Shown here piece after piece: positions 25,763 through 33,942 of a stretch of 64,000 bases of DNA. Origin of the DNA: Fodinibacter sp963707895. GTDB taxonomy: Bacteria; Actinomycetota; Actinomycetes; Actinomycetales; Dermatophilaceae. The DNA is taken from NCBI GenBank assembly GCA_963707895.1, contig CAVPRS010000011.1, positions 248,001 to 312,000 on the forward strand. Reading direction: 5' to 3'. The notes beneath the pieces were generated by a model, which saw only the letters and a program-made list of their open reading frames with translations, was not told where the DNA came from and made no database searches. Position 1 is the first letter of the stretch. Each line of letters starts with the position of its first letter. Both the position numbers and the translations under genes were made by a program.

Positions 25763-27034
25763 ATGCGCCCGGGGGTGCGGCGCGCTGGACGTCGCGTGCC
25801 CCAGCCCCGTCACGCCTCCCTGGCGACCCTCGCCCTGATCCTGGGCGGCGTCGCCATCGGCACGACCGAGTTCGTCACGATGGGTCTCCTGCCCGACATC
25901 GCGGCCGGCGTCGGGGTGGACATCCCCTCGGCCGGGCACACCATCTCCGCGTATGCCGCCGGCGTCGTCATCGGTGCGCCGCTCCTGGCGCTGCTCGCGG
26001 CGACCTGGCCGCGCAAGGGGCTGCTCATCGGCCTGATGGCGGCGTTCACCGTCGGGAACATGTTGAGCGCCGTCGCCCCGAGCTACGGCCTGCTCGTGGT
26101 GTCGCGCTTCGTTGCCGGGCTCCCGCACGGGGCCTTCTTCGGCGTGGCGGCCCTCGTGGCCGTCGACCTCGCCGTGCGCGGCCAGGCCGGCCGTGCCGTG
26201 GGCAAGGTGATGCTCGGCATCCCGATCGCCAACGTGCTCGGCGTGCCCGGCGCGACCTGGCTGGGCCAGAGCCTCGGCTGGCGCTCCGCGTACTGGATGG
26301 TCGCGATCATCGGGGTCGCGACGGTCGCCCTGATCGCGTATGCCGTGCCCCACCTGCCGCGCGACCGCACCCGCACCGTGCGCAACGAGCTGAGCGCCCT
26401 CACCAGCCTGCAGGTGTGGCTCACCCTCGGCGTCGGGGCGGTCGGCTTCGGCGGCATGTTCGCGATGTACTCCTACATCGCCCCCACGGTCACCGAGGTG
26501 ACCGGGCTGCCTGCCTCGGCGGTGCCGATCTTCCTGCTCGTCTTCGGGGCCTCCGGGTTCGTCGGCAACCTCGTCGGCGGGAGGTTGGGCGACTGGTCGG
26601 TCATCCGGTCGGTCGTCATCGGCATGGCCGGCCTCGGCATCGGGCTGGCCCTGTTCGCGCTGGCCGCGCCGTACGCGATCGCTGCGCTCGTGGTGCTCTT
26701 CCTGGTCGGCGTGCTCACGGCCGTGCTCGTCATCAACCTCCAGCTGCGGCTGATGCAGGTGGCCGGCACCGCCCAGACCCTCGCCGCCGCGAGCAACCAC
26801 GCGGCGCTCAACGTCGCCAACGCGCTCGGTGCCTACCTGGGCGGGGTCGTCATCGCCGCCGGGTGGGGCTACACCGCGCCCTCGTGGGTCGGGGTGGGCC
26901 TCGCGGTCCTCGGCCTGGGCATCCTCGCCGTGTCCGTGCTCGTGCACCGCCGCGACCACCCGGAGCGCGCGACCCTGCGCCCCGTCGGTGTCGCGCTGTC
27001 GCCCGACGCCGAGATCGTCGCCAAGGTCACCTGA
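25763..27034 (+). CDS. MFS transporter (AraJ/DHA1-like)
   Basis: 423-residue twelve-helix transporter. The first helix carries LALILGGVAIGTTEFVTMGLLPDIA, the AraJ/DHA1 signature, followed by SAYAAGVVIGAPLLALLAATWPRKGLLIGLM (motif A region) and VSRFVAGLPHGAFFGVAALVA. The second half begins after VRNELSALTSLQVWLTLG. Relatives export arabinose-like sugars or drugs, using the proton gradient; no substrate can be assigned. Start is uncertain: ATG 25763, GTG 25775 and GTG 25796 are all in frame. The extra N-terminal residues are basic and lack a ribosome site of note. It stands alone. Confidence 0.9.
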   Translation: MRPGVRRAGRRVPQPRHASLATLALILGGVAIGTTEFVTMGLLPDIAAGVGVDIPSAGHTISAYAAGVVIGAPLLALLAATWPRKGLLIGLMAAFTVGNMLSAVAPSYGLLVVSRFVAGLPHGAFFGVAALVAVDLAVRGQAGRAVGKVMLGIPIANVLGVPGATWLGQSLGWRSAYWMVAIIGVATVALIAYAVPHLPRDRTRTVRNELSALTSLQVWLTLGVGAVGFGGMFAMYSYIAPTVTEVTGLPASAVPIFLLVFGASGFVGNLVGGRLGDWSVIRSVVIGMAGLGIGLALFALAAPYAIAALVVLFLVGVLTAVLVINLQLRLMQVAGTAQTLAAASNHAALNVANALGAYLGGVVIAAGWGYTAPSWVGVGLAVLGLGILAVSVLVHRRDHPERATLRPVGVALSPDAEIVAKVT

Positions 27035-27072
27035 GCGCAGCGGTGGCCGCACGGCATCCGTAGGGTGGTGGG

Positions 27073-27870
27073 ATGCCGAGCACCGTCACGTGCCGGGTCG
27101 AGGGCGGCGTCGCCCAGGTCCGGCTCGACCGCCCAGACAAGCTCAACGCGCTGACCCTCGACACGCTCGAGGACCTCGTGACGACCGCGCGGGACCTGTC
27201 CCGCGACCGCACCCTGCGGGGGGTGGTGATCGGTGGCGAGGGCGACTCCTTCTGTGCCGGGCTCGACTTCGCGACGGTGCTGAGGAACCCGCCGCGGGTG
27301 GCCCGCTCGTTCGTGCCGCACCCCTGGCGAGGAACCAACCTGTTCCAGGAGGCCTGCTGGGCCTGGCGCCGGGTACCGGTGCCGGTCGTGGCGGCGGTGC
27401 ACGGCCACTGCTACGGCGGTGGGCTGCAGATCGCGCTGGCCGCCGACCTGCGGATGACGACCCCGGACGCCCAGTGGTCGGTCATGGAGGCGCGCTGGGG
27501 CCTCGTCCCCGACATGAGTGGCGTCCAGGCCCTGTCGCAGCAGGTGCGGATGGACGTCGCCAAGCGGCTGACCATGACCGGCGAGGTCATCAGCGGCACC
27601 CGGGCCGTCGAGCTCGGGCTGGCCAGTGAGGTGCACGAGGAGCCGTTCGTCGCCGCGACGCGCTTCCTCGAGGAGGTGGCGACCCGGTCGCCCGACGCGG
27701 TGGCCGCGACCAAGCGCCTCTTCGGCCGCACCTGGTCGTCCAACGACCGGCGCACCTTCGCCCGCGAGCGGCTCGAGCAGGCCCGCCTGCTGGCGAGCCG
27801 GAACACGACGATCGCTCGGGAGGCCGCGATGGCTCGCCTCGCACCGGTGTTCGAGCCCCGCCGCCGATGA
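27073..27870 (+). CDS. Enoyl-CoA hydratase/isomerase (crotonase) family protein
   Basis: 265-residue crotonase-fold protein. The oxyanion-hole loops appear as GGEGDSFCAGLDF and AAVHGHCYGGGLQIALAADLRMTT, and the downstream segment reads MEARWGLVPDMSG. In this subfamily the two catalytic Glu of true enoyl-CoA hydratases are not obviously both present (the second region reads GLVPDMSG), so hydratase activity is uncertain and another CoA-ester reaction is possible. ATG 27073 has TAGGGT exactly six bases upstream (leaderless). It overlaps the molybdopterin oxidoreductase by four bases and heads a three-gene operon. Confidence 0.9.
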   Translation: MPSTVTCRVEGGVAQVRLDRPDKLNALTLDTLEDLVTTARDLSRDRTLRGVVIGGEGDSFCAGLDFATVLRNPPRVARSFVPHPWRGTNLFQEACWAWRRVPVPVVAAVHGHCYGGGLQIALAADLRMTTPDAQWSVMEARWGLVPDMSGVQALSQQVRMDVAKRLTMTGEVISGTRAVELGLASEVHEEPFVAATRFLEEVATRSPDAVAATKRLFGRTWSSNDRRTFARERLEQARLLASRNTTIAREAAMARLAPVFEPRRR

Positions 27871-30050
27871 CCGACACGCGGGCAGCCGGCGAGGACGTGC
27901 GGCACGTCACCTGCACCCTGTGCGAGGCGATGTGCTCGCTCGAGGTGCACCTCGACGGCGAGGGGTCGATCACCTCGATGCGCGGCCACGAGGCCGACCC
28001 GCTCTCGCGTGGGCACATCTGCCCCAAGGCGTTCGCGCTCCAGGACGTGCACGAGGACCCCGACCGGCTGCGCCGACCGGTGCGCCGCACCGCCGACGGC
28101 GGCTGGCGCGAGGTGTCGTGGGACGACGCGATCTCGTTCGCCGCGTCCCGGCTGGCCGCGGTGCAGCGCGAGCACGGCGACGACGCGGTGGCGGTCTACC
28201 AGGGCAACCCCAACGTGCACAGCCTCGGCGCGCTGACCCACAACCCCACGCTCGTACGGCTGCTGCGTACGCGAAACCGGTTCTCCGCCACCTCTGTCGA
28301 CCAGCTGCCGCACCAGGTCATGGCCTGGGCCCTCTACGGACACCAGTTCCTGCTGCCGGTGCCCGACATCGACCGCACCGACCTGCTCGTGCTCGTCGGC
28401 CACAACCCGATGGCCTCGAACGGCTCGCTGTGGACCGTTCCCGACTTCCCCGCCCGGCGCCGTGAGCTCGCCGCTCGTGGCGGCCGGTTGGTCGTCATCG
28501 ACCCGCGCCGCACCGAGACGGCCAAGGTCGCCGACGAGCACCACTTCGTGCGCCCGGGGTCCGACGCGGCAGTGCTGCTGGCGGTCGTGCGCGAGCTGCT
28601 GGGGGGCGACGTGGCCGAGCTCGCCGGCCCCGCGGCATACGTCGACGGGGTGGATGCCGTGCGGGCGGCGGTGGAGCCGTTCACCCCGGAGCTCGCCGAG
28701 CAGGTGAGCGGCATGACCGCGGATGCCGTGCGCGGCCTCGCGCGGGACCTCGCCGCGGCGCCGTCGGCCGCCGTCCACGGGCGGATGGGCGTGTCGACCC
28801 AGGTCCACGGTGTGGTGTGCCAGTGGGCCGTCCAGACGATCAACGCGCTCACCGGCAACCTCGACCGACCCGGGGGCACGATGTTCACGACGCCGGCGGT
28901 CGACCTCGTGGGACGGGGCGTGCTGGGGCCGGGCGGCTTCGGCACGCGCAGGTCGCGGGTGCGCGGGCTGCCGTCGTTCGGGGGCGAGCTGCCCGTCTCG
29001 GCGCTCGAGGAGGAGATCAGCACCCCCGGCGAGGGACAGGTGCGGGCGCTGCTGACCATCGCCGGCAACCCGGTGTCGTCGACGCCCTCGGGGCACCGGC
29101 TCGACGCGGCCCTGGAGGGGCTCGACGTCATGGTGTCGATCGACTTCTACGTCAACGAGACCACCCGCCACGCCGACGTCATCCTGCCGCCGACCGGACC
29201 GCTCGAGCGCGACCACTACGACCTGATCTTCCACCTGCTCGCCGTGCGCGACACGGCCCGGTGGTCGCCGGCACTCTTCCCGCCCGAACCCGGTGCCCGG
29301 CACGACTGGGAGATCGCTCGTGACCTCGGGGCCGCGCTGCTGCGCGAGCGGGCCGGCGGGCTGCGCGACCGGTGGTCACGGGCGACGCTGCAGACCGAGG
29401 CACGGCTGCGGCTCACACCCCGCCGGCAGCTCGACGCCCTGCTGCGCTCGTCGGGTGCCCGGCTCTCGGTGGCCAAGCTCGAGGGGATGGCGGCCGGCGC
29501 CGACCGCGGCCCGCTGAAGCCCCGGCTGCCCGAGCGGCTCGCGACTCCCGACCAGCGGATCGACCTCGCGGTGCCCCTCGTGCTCGAGTCCCTGCCCGAG
29601 CTGCTCGCCGAGCTGTCGGCGGGGTCGGGGCTCGATGACGGACAGCTGCTGCTGATCGGCCGTCGGCACCAGCGCGACAACAACTCCTGGCTGCACAACT
29701 CCGCCCGGCTCACCCGGGGCCGCGCGCGGCACGCGCTGCTCGCGCACCCCGACGACCTCGCCGCGCGGGGCATCGGCGACGGTGACACGGTCGTGGTGCG
29801 GTCGGCGGTGGGCGAGGTGCGCGTCGAGGTGGCCGCGACCGCCGACGTGATGCCCGGGGTCGTCTCGCTCCCGCACGGTTACGGGCACCGGCGCCCGGGG
29901 GTCCGGCTGAGGAACGCCCAGGAGCTGCCCGGGGTCACGGTCAACGACCTCACCGACGCGTCCGTCGTCGAGGGGCTGTCGGGCAACGCGGTGCTCAACG
30001 GGGTGCCCGTCACCGTCGCTGCCCTGCCCTCGGACGGTCTCTCGTCATGA
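27867..30050 (+). CDS. Molybdopterin-dependent oxidoreductase
   Basis: 727-residue bis-molybdopterin-guanine-dinucleotide enzyme of the formate dehydrogenase/DMSO reductase superfamily. An N-terminal [4Fe-4S] site is visible as C16-x2-C19-x3-C23-x28-C52. GNPNVHSLG, LVGHNPMASNG, VIDPRRTETAKVAD and GNPVSSTPSG bind the cofactor, and the C-terminal domain shows RRHQRDNNSWLHN and HPDDLAARGIGDGD. At the usual metal-ligand site the sequence reads FSATSVDQLPHQ, with no Cys or selenocysteine, so the ligand may be Ser or Asp and the activity is unlikely to be classic formate dehydrogenase. ATGA couples it to the crotonase before it and to the YjbR gene after it. It has no signal peptide and is probably cytoplasmic. 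Confidence 0.92.
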   Translation: MTDTRAAGEDVRHVTCTLCEAMCSLEVHLDGEGSITSMRGHEADPLSRGHICPKAFALQDVHEDPDRLRRPVRRTADGGWREVSWDDAISFAASRLAAVQREHGDDAVAVYQGNPNVHSLGALTHNPTLVRLLRTRNRFSATSVDQLPHQVMAWALYGHQFLLPVPDIDRTDLLVLVGHNPMASNGSLWTVPDFPARRRELAARGGRLVVIDPRRTETAKVADEHHFVRPGSDAAVLLAVVRELLGGDVAELAGPAAYVDGVDAVRAAVEPFTPELAEQVSGMTADAVRGLARDLAAAPSAAVHGRMGVSTQVHGVVCQWAVQTINALTGNLDRPGGTMFTTPAVDLVGRGVLGPGGFGTRRSRVRGLPSFGGELPVSALEEEISTPGEGQVRALLTIAGNPVSSTPSGHRLDAALEGLDVMVSIDFYVNETTRHADVILPPTGPLERDHYDLIFHLLAVRDTARWSPALFPPEPGARHDWEIARDLGAALLRERAGGLRDRWSRATLQTEARLRLTPRRQLDALLRSSGARLSVAKLEGMAAGADRGPLKPRLPERLATPDQRIDLAVPLVLESLPELLAELSAGSGLDDGQLLLIGRRHQRDNNSWLHNSARLTRGRARHALLAHPDDLAARGIGDGDTVVVRSAVGEVRVEVAATADVMPGVVSLPHGYGHRRPGVRLRNAQELPGVTVNDLTDASVVEGLSGNAVLNGVPVTVAALPSDGLSS

Positions 30051-30355
30051 CACCGGATGACGTGCGTCGCCTCGCGCTCGACCTCCCCGACGTGGTCGAG
30101 CTCCCGCACCACGGCTTCCCGAGCTTCCGGGCTGGGGCGAAGCAGCGGATCTTCGCCACCCTGCCCACGGCGGACGTGCTGCGGCTCATGCTCGACGAGG
30201 AGTCGATCCGCGAGGCCGTGGCGCAGTGGCCGTGGTGCCGGGAGGGCTGGTGGGGAAAGTCCCTCGCGACCGTCGAGGTGCTGCTCGCCGACGCCGACCC
30301 CGTCGCGGTGACCGAGCTGCTCGACGAGGCGCACGCCCGCGCTACCCACCGCTGA
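30047..30355 (+). CDS. MmcQ/YjbR family protein
   Basis: 102-residue protein of the MmcQ/YjbR family (double-wing DNA-binding-like fold). It opens MTPDDVRRLALDLPDVVELPHHGFPSFR, has the family core KQRIFATLP, and carries the motif WPWCREGWWGKSL and the C-terminal LLDEAHARATHR. The function is not established; some members are proposed DNA-binding proteins. Its ATG overlaps the oxidoreductase stop by four bases, making it the third gene of the operon. The converging gene at 30406 is 50 bases away. Confidence 0.9.
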   Translation: MTPDDVRRLALDLPDVVELPHHGFPSFRAGAKQRIFATLPTADVLRLMLDEESIREAVAQWPWCREGWWGKSLATVEVLLADADPVAVTELLDEAHARATHR

Positions 30356-30405
30356 GTGCGCACGTGGTCGCCCCGACGACCCCGTCCGCACTCGCAGTGA
30401 GCAGG

Positions 30406-31059
30406 TCAGGCGCGGCGGTCGGTCGGGGCGCTCCCACGCAGGTCGCGCTGGTCGGCATCCGCCCGCAGGTCGGCGTCGGCATCATCGAGGTCGGCGTCGT
30501 CGCGGACGTCAGCGCGGTGACGCCCGTCGGTGGTGTCGTGGCCGTCGACGGTGTCGTCGGACCGACCGGTCGAGGTGCTGTCGACCCGCTCCGTGCTCGT
30601 GGCCCCGTTGATCCCCTCCGTGGTGGTGAGTCCGTCGACCCGCCCCGTGCTCGTCGCCCCGTCGGCCCGATCCGTGGTCGTGGCGCCGTCGATCCGGTTG
30701 CCGTCGTCGTCGGTGCGCACGTCGGGGTCGTGCAGGTCGGCGAGGCGGAGCTGCTCGTCGCGCTCGGAGCGCACGGCCTGCGCACCCTTCGTGCGCTCGT
30801 CCGCCTCGGCCGCGAGCCGCTCGGCCTCGAGCTGGCGCTGCTGCGCGTCGGCCTCGGCCATCTGGGCCTGGGCGCGCGTGCGGGTCGCCTCGGCCTCCTG
30901 CTCCCGCAGGCGCCGGTCGTGCTCGGCGGCCGTCTCGCGGATCTCGGCCGCCTTCGCGCGATGAGCCGCCTCCTGCCCGCGTGAGCGCCACAGGAACAGG
31001 GCGACCGCGAGGACGACGAGGATCGCGATGACGATCCAGATGAGGGTGCTGGTGTCCAT
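30406..31059 (-). CDS. Membrane-anchored coiled-coil protein with Thr/Asp-rich repeat tail
   Basis: 217 residues, not a named family I can assign. Residues 5-24 are a single membrane helix (LIWIVIAILVVLAVALFLW). Residues 25-105 form a highly charged coiled-coil (for example AAEIRETAAEHDRRLREQEAEA). The C-terminal 110 residues are low-complexity and acidic, with irregular repeats of the type ATSTGRVDG / ATSTERVDS (five or so units), then Asp/Ala/His-rich sequence (DDADLDDADADLRADAD). ATG 31059 has the ribosome site GGAGA. It is probably exposed on the cytoplasmic side, with the helix as anchor. It runs convergent to the YjbR gene and in the same direction as TetR, but separated from it by 158 bases. 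Confidence 0.75.
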   Translation of the reverse strand: MDTSTLIWIVIAILVVLAVALFLWRSRGQEAAHRAKAAEIRETAAEHDRRLREQEAEATRTRAQAQMAEADAQQRQLEAERLAAEADERTKGAQAVRSERDEQLRLADLHDPDVRTDDDGNRIDGATTTDRADGATSTGRVDGLTTTEGINGATSTERVDSTSTGRSDDTVDGHDTTDGRHRADVRDDADLDDADADLRADADQRDLRGSAPTDRRA

Positions 31060-31160
31060 GGTGGTCTCCTGACCTCGGGGAACTCGGCGGCGGCTCCGCG
31101 CCGCCCCACCCCCTACCCACTCGCCGGGGGCCCAATCGGATGCCGGGCCGGCGGCGTGTT

Positions 31161-31200
31161 GGGTGCTCAGGTGGTCGCCCGGGCAGCCGTTCGAGCACCC
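31161..31200 (-). terminator. Inverted repeat after the TetR gene
   Basis: GGGTGCTC at 31161-31168 pairs with GAGCACCC at 31193-31200, just after the stop of the minus-strand TetR gene at 31218. It may terminate that gene before the coiled-coil gene. The loop is long (24 bases), so the call is weak. Confidence 0.35.
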
Positions 31201-31217
31201 GACTCGTGGAACGGGGC

Positions 31218-31808
31218 TCAGGCGGTGAGCAGGATGAGCGCCCGGGTGCAGTGGTCGACCAGGTCGAGCCGGCCGGCATCCCGCTCGGCGGCCGGCCGGG
31301 CGCTCCACTGCAGGGCCCGGTCCTCGAGGTAGGCGACCCACCCGTGCACCGCCGGGAGCGCGGCATCCGGGAGGTCGGTGGCGCGCGCGACCACCCCGGC
31401 CACGTGCTCGCGCACCGTCTCGACGGGGTCGTCACCGGCCGCCCGGGCGATCGGAGCCTGGCCCAGCACGAGTGCGACGTAGGACTCCCGCCGCCGCGCG
31501 ACCTGGTCGAGGAAGCGTTCGACGACCTGGCGGACCGCGGTCTCGCCGATGACGCCGGGGTCGGGGGAGACCGTGCGCGCGACCCGCCGCCGGGCGGCCT
31601 CGACCACCGCTCGGTGGTAGTCGGTCTTGGTGGGGAAGTAGTGGAAGAGCAGCCCGCGCGAGACTCCCGCCTCGGCGGCCACCTCGTCGAGCGAGAGCTC
31701 CTGCACGGGACGGTCGACGAACTTGCGCAGCCCGATGCCGACGAGCTGGCGACGCCGGTCCTGCGGCGTCATGCGCACCCGCACCGTGGCTGACATGCTA
31801 TTGAGCAT
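31218..31808 (-). CDS. TetR-family regulator of the acyl-CoA dehydrogenase operon
   Basis: 196-residue TetR regulator. The HTH is LSLDEVAAEAGVSRGLLFHYFPTKTDYH at about residues 38-65, with the LLFHYF core typical of fatty-acid-related TetR proteins, and a helical ligand domain follows. The start is either ATG 31808 (better upstream purine stretch) or ATG 31796, four codons later. The perfect palindrome TTGAGCATTGCTCAA overlaps this start. It is divergent from the acyl-CoA dehydrogenase at 31837 with 28 bases between starts, so one operator controls both. The likely ligand is an acyl-CoA or similar, inferred from the operon. Confidence 0.92.
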   Translation of the reverse strand: MLNSMSATVRVRMTPQDRRRQLVGIGLRKFVDRPVQELSLDEVAAEAGVSRGLLFHYFPTKTDYHRAVVEAARRRVARTVSPDPGVIGETAVRQVVERFLDQVARRRESYVALVLGQAPIARAAGDDPVETVREHVAGVVARATDLPDAALPAVHGWVAYLEDRALQWSARPAAERDAGRLDLVDHCTRALILLTA

Positions 31809-31815
31809 TGCTCAA
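31801..31815. promoter_or_regulatory. TetR operator TTGAGCA-T-TGCTCAA
   Basis: Perfect 15-bp inverted repeat. It covers the TetR start codon region and lies 8 bases before TAGGGT (31824-31829), the likely -10 of the acyl-CoA dehydrogenase gene. A bound TetR dimer would block both divergent promoters. Confidence 0.8.
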
Positions 31816-31836
31816 CAACCCTCTAGGGTCAAGGAC

Positions 31837-33136
31837 ATGGACTTCGCACCGTCGCCGCGCGCGGCCGACCTCGCCACCCGCGTGCGTGCCTTCGTCGACA
31901 CCGAGATCGAGCCGGTCGAGCCGGCGGTCCTGCGCGACGTGGCCGCACGGCGGGCGCGGGGCGAGGACGCCTGGCCGCCGCCCGCCGTCGTCGCCGACCT
32001 CCAGGCGAAGGCGCGAAGCCAGGGCCTGTGGAACCTCTTCCTCCCCGAGGGCCACGGCGACGCCTACGCCGCCCGCTTCGGCACCGATGGTGGCACGGGC
32101 CTCAGCAACACCGACTACGCCGCGGTCGCCGAGCAGACCGGTCGCTCGGCGCTGGCACCGCTGGTGTTCAACTGCAACGCGCCCGACACCGGCAACATGG
32201 AGGTGCTGCTGCGCTACGGCTCGCCCGAGCAGCAGCAGGAGTGGCTCGAGCCCCTCCTCGACGGCCGGGTGCGCAGCACGTTCCTCATGACCGAGCCGGG
32301 GGTCGCCAGCTCCGACGCCACGAACATGCGCGCCACGGCCACCCTCGACGGCGACGACGTCGTGCTCGACGGCCGCAAGTGGTGGTCGACCGGCGCGGGC
32401 CACCCCGACTGCAAGGTCGGGGTCTTCATGGGGCTCACCGACCCCACTGCCCAGCGGCACCGCCAGCACTCGATGGTCCTCGTGCCACTGCAGGCTCCCG
32501 GGGTGAAGATCGAGCGCCTGCTCACCGCCCTCGGCCAGTACGACGAGCCCCTGGGTCACGGCGAGGTCAGCCTGAGCGGGGTCCGGCTGCCGCGCACCGC
32601 GATCCTCGCCGGTCCGGGACGGGCGTCAGAGATCGCGCAGGGCAGGCTCGGCCCCGGCCGCGTGCACCACTGCATGCGGCTGATCGGCCTCGCCGAGAAG
32701 TCGCTCGAGCTGGCCTGCGAGCGTTCCACCAGCCGGGTGGCCTTCGGCACAGCCGATCGCCAACCTGGGCGGCAACCGCGAGCGCCTCGCCCGCGCCCGG
32801 ATCGCCATCAACTCGGCCCGCCTCCTCGTGCTCCACGCAGCCTGGAAGCTCGACACCGTCGGCATCGAGGGCGCGCAGTCCGAGGTGTCCGAGATCAAGG
32901 CAGCCGTGCCCCAGATGGCCTGCGACGTCATCGACCTCGCCATCCAGCTGCACGGAGGTGGCGGCATGAGCGACGACTTCCCGCTCGCCGCCGCCTATGC
33001 CGGTGCGCGCAGCCTGCGCCTGGCCGACGGACCCGACGAGGTGCACCTCGGTGTGGTGGCCAGGCACCTGCTGCGTCCGTATGCCGCTCGCGCAGCCGCG
33101 GCCGCCGAGCTCGCCTCGCAGGGGGGCACCCGATGA
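31837..33136 (+). pseudogene. Acyl-CoA dehydrogenase family protein, frameshifted in this sequence
   Basis: FAD-dependent acyl-CoA dehydrogenase of about 433 residues. The first part reads through FLMTEPGVASSDATNM (FAD and substrate loop), VVLDGRKWWSTGAGHP and MRLIGLAEKSLELACERSTSRVAFG. The continuation, PIANLGGNRERLARARIAINSARLL and IQLHGGGGMSDDFPLAAAYAGARSLRLADGPDEVH, is in the next frame. One extra base near 32749-32752 (GGCACAGCCG) accounts for the break. ATG 31837 has AAGGAC and TAGGGT upstream. The stop overlaps the following SDR start by four bases. It is first in an operon with two SDRs, a phosphotransferase-family protein and a hydroxyacid dehydrogenase, suggesting degradation of an unusual acyl or alkanoate substrate. 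The frameshift is probably an error. Confidence 0.9.
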
Positions 33137-33942
33137 GCCGTCGAGTGCTGGTCACCGGCGGCGCCTCGGGCCTCGGCCTCGCGCTCACCGAGCTGATGGT
33201 CGCCCGGGGCGACACCGTGCTCGTCGTCGACCTCGCCGACGAGCGCCCCGACACCGTGCCCGAGGGCGCGGCCTACCGTCGGCTCGACGTGCGCAGCCAG
33301 CAGGACTGGGATGCCGCGCTCGCCTGGGTGCGCGACACCTGGGGCGGCCTCGACCTGCTCGTCAACAACGCCGGCATCGCCACCGGCGGCCGCATCGACG
33401 TCGAGGCGATCTCGGACTGGGAGCGGGTCGTCGACATCAACCTGCTCGGGGTCGCCCGTGGCTGCCACACCTTCACGCCCTTGCTCAAGCAGCAGCGCAG
33501 CGGCCACATCGTCAACGTCGCCTCGCTCGCCGGGCTCGTGCACGGCCCCGGAATGGCCAGCTACAACGCCACCAAGGCGGGCGTGGTCGCCATCAGCGAG
33601 ACGCTGTCCTTCGAGCTCGGCCCGTGGGACATCGACGTGTCGGTCGTCTGCCCCGCGTTCTTCCGCACCAACCTGCACCAGTCGTTCGCGGGCAAGGACG
33701 CCGCGATGCAGGAGGCCGGGGTGCGCCTCATCACCCAGGCCAAGGTCGACGCCAGGCACATCGCCGCGATCGTGCTCAAGGGGATCGACGCGAGGAAGAG
33801 GGTCATCCTCACCGACCGGCTCGGCCGGCGGGCCTACCTGGCCAAGCGCTTCGCCCGGCCCCTCTACGACCGGATGCTCACCGCACAGGCCCAGCGGCTC
33901 GCCCGCCGGGCCGGCGCCGAGCCCGACGACCTGCTGCCGTGA
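33133..33942 (+). CDS. Short-chain dehydrogenase/reductase
   Basis: 269-residue SDR. The cofactor loop is VTGGASGLGLAL, then LVNNAGIATGG, and the catalytic tetrad residues fall in VNVASLAGLVHGPGMASYNATKAGV (Ser, Tyr, Lys). The long C-terminal extension carries KRVILTDRLGRRAYLAKRFARPLYDRML. The Asp after the loop region (VVDLADERP) favours NAD over NADP. ATG overlaps the upstream acyl-CoA dehydrogenase stop, and its own stop overlaps the next GTG, so it is the second of a translationally coupled run. Confidence 0.93.
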   Translation: MSRRVLVTGGASGLGLALTELMVARGDTVLVVDLADERPDTVPEGAAYRRLDVRSQQDWDAALAWVRDTWGGLDLLVNNAGIATGGRIDVEAISDWERVVDINLLGVARGCHTFTPLLKQQRSGHIVNVASLAGLVHGPGMASYNATKAGVVAISETLSFELGPWDIDVSVVCPAFFRTNLHQSFAGKDAAMQEAGVRLITQAKVDARHIAAIVLKGIDARKRVILTDRLGRRAYLAKRFARPLYDRMLTAQAQRLARRAGAEPDDLLP

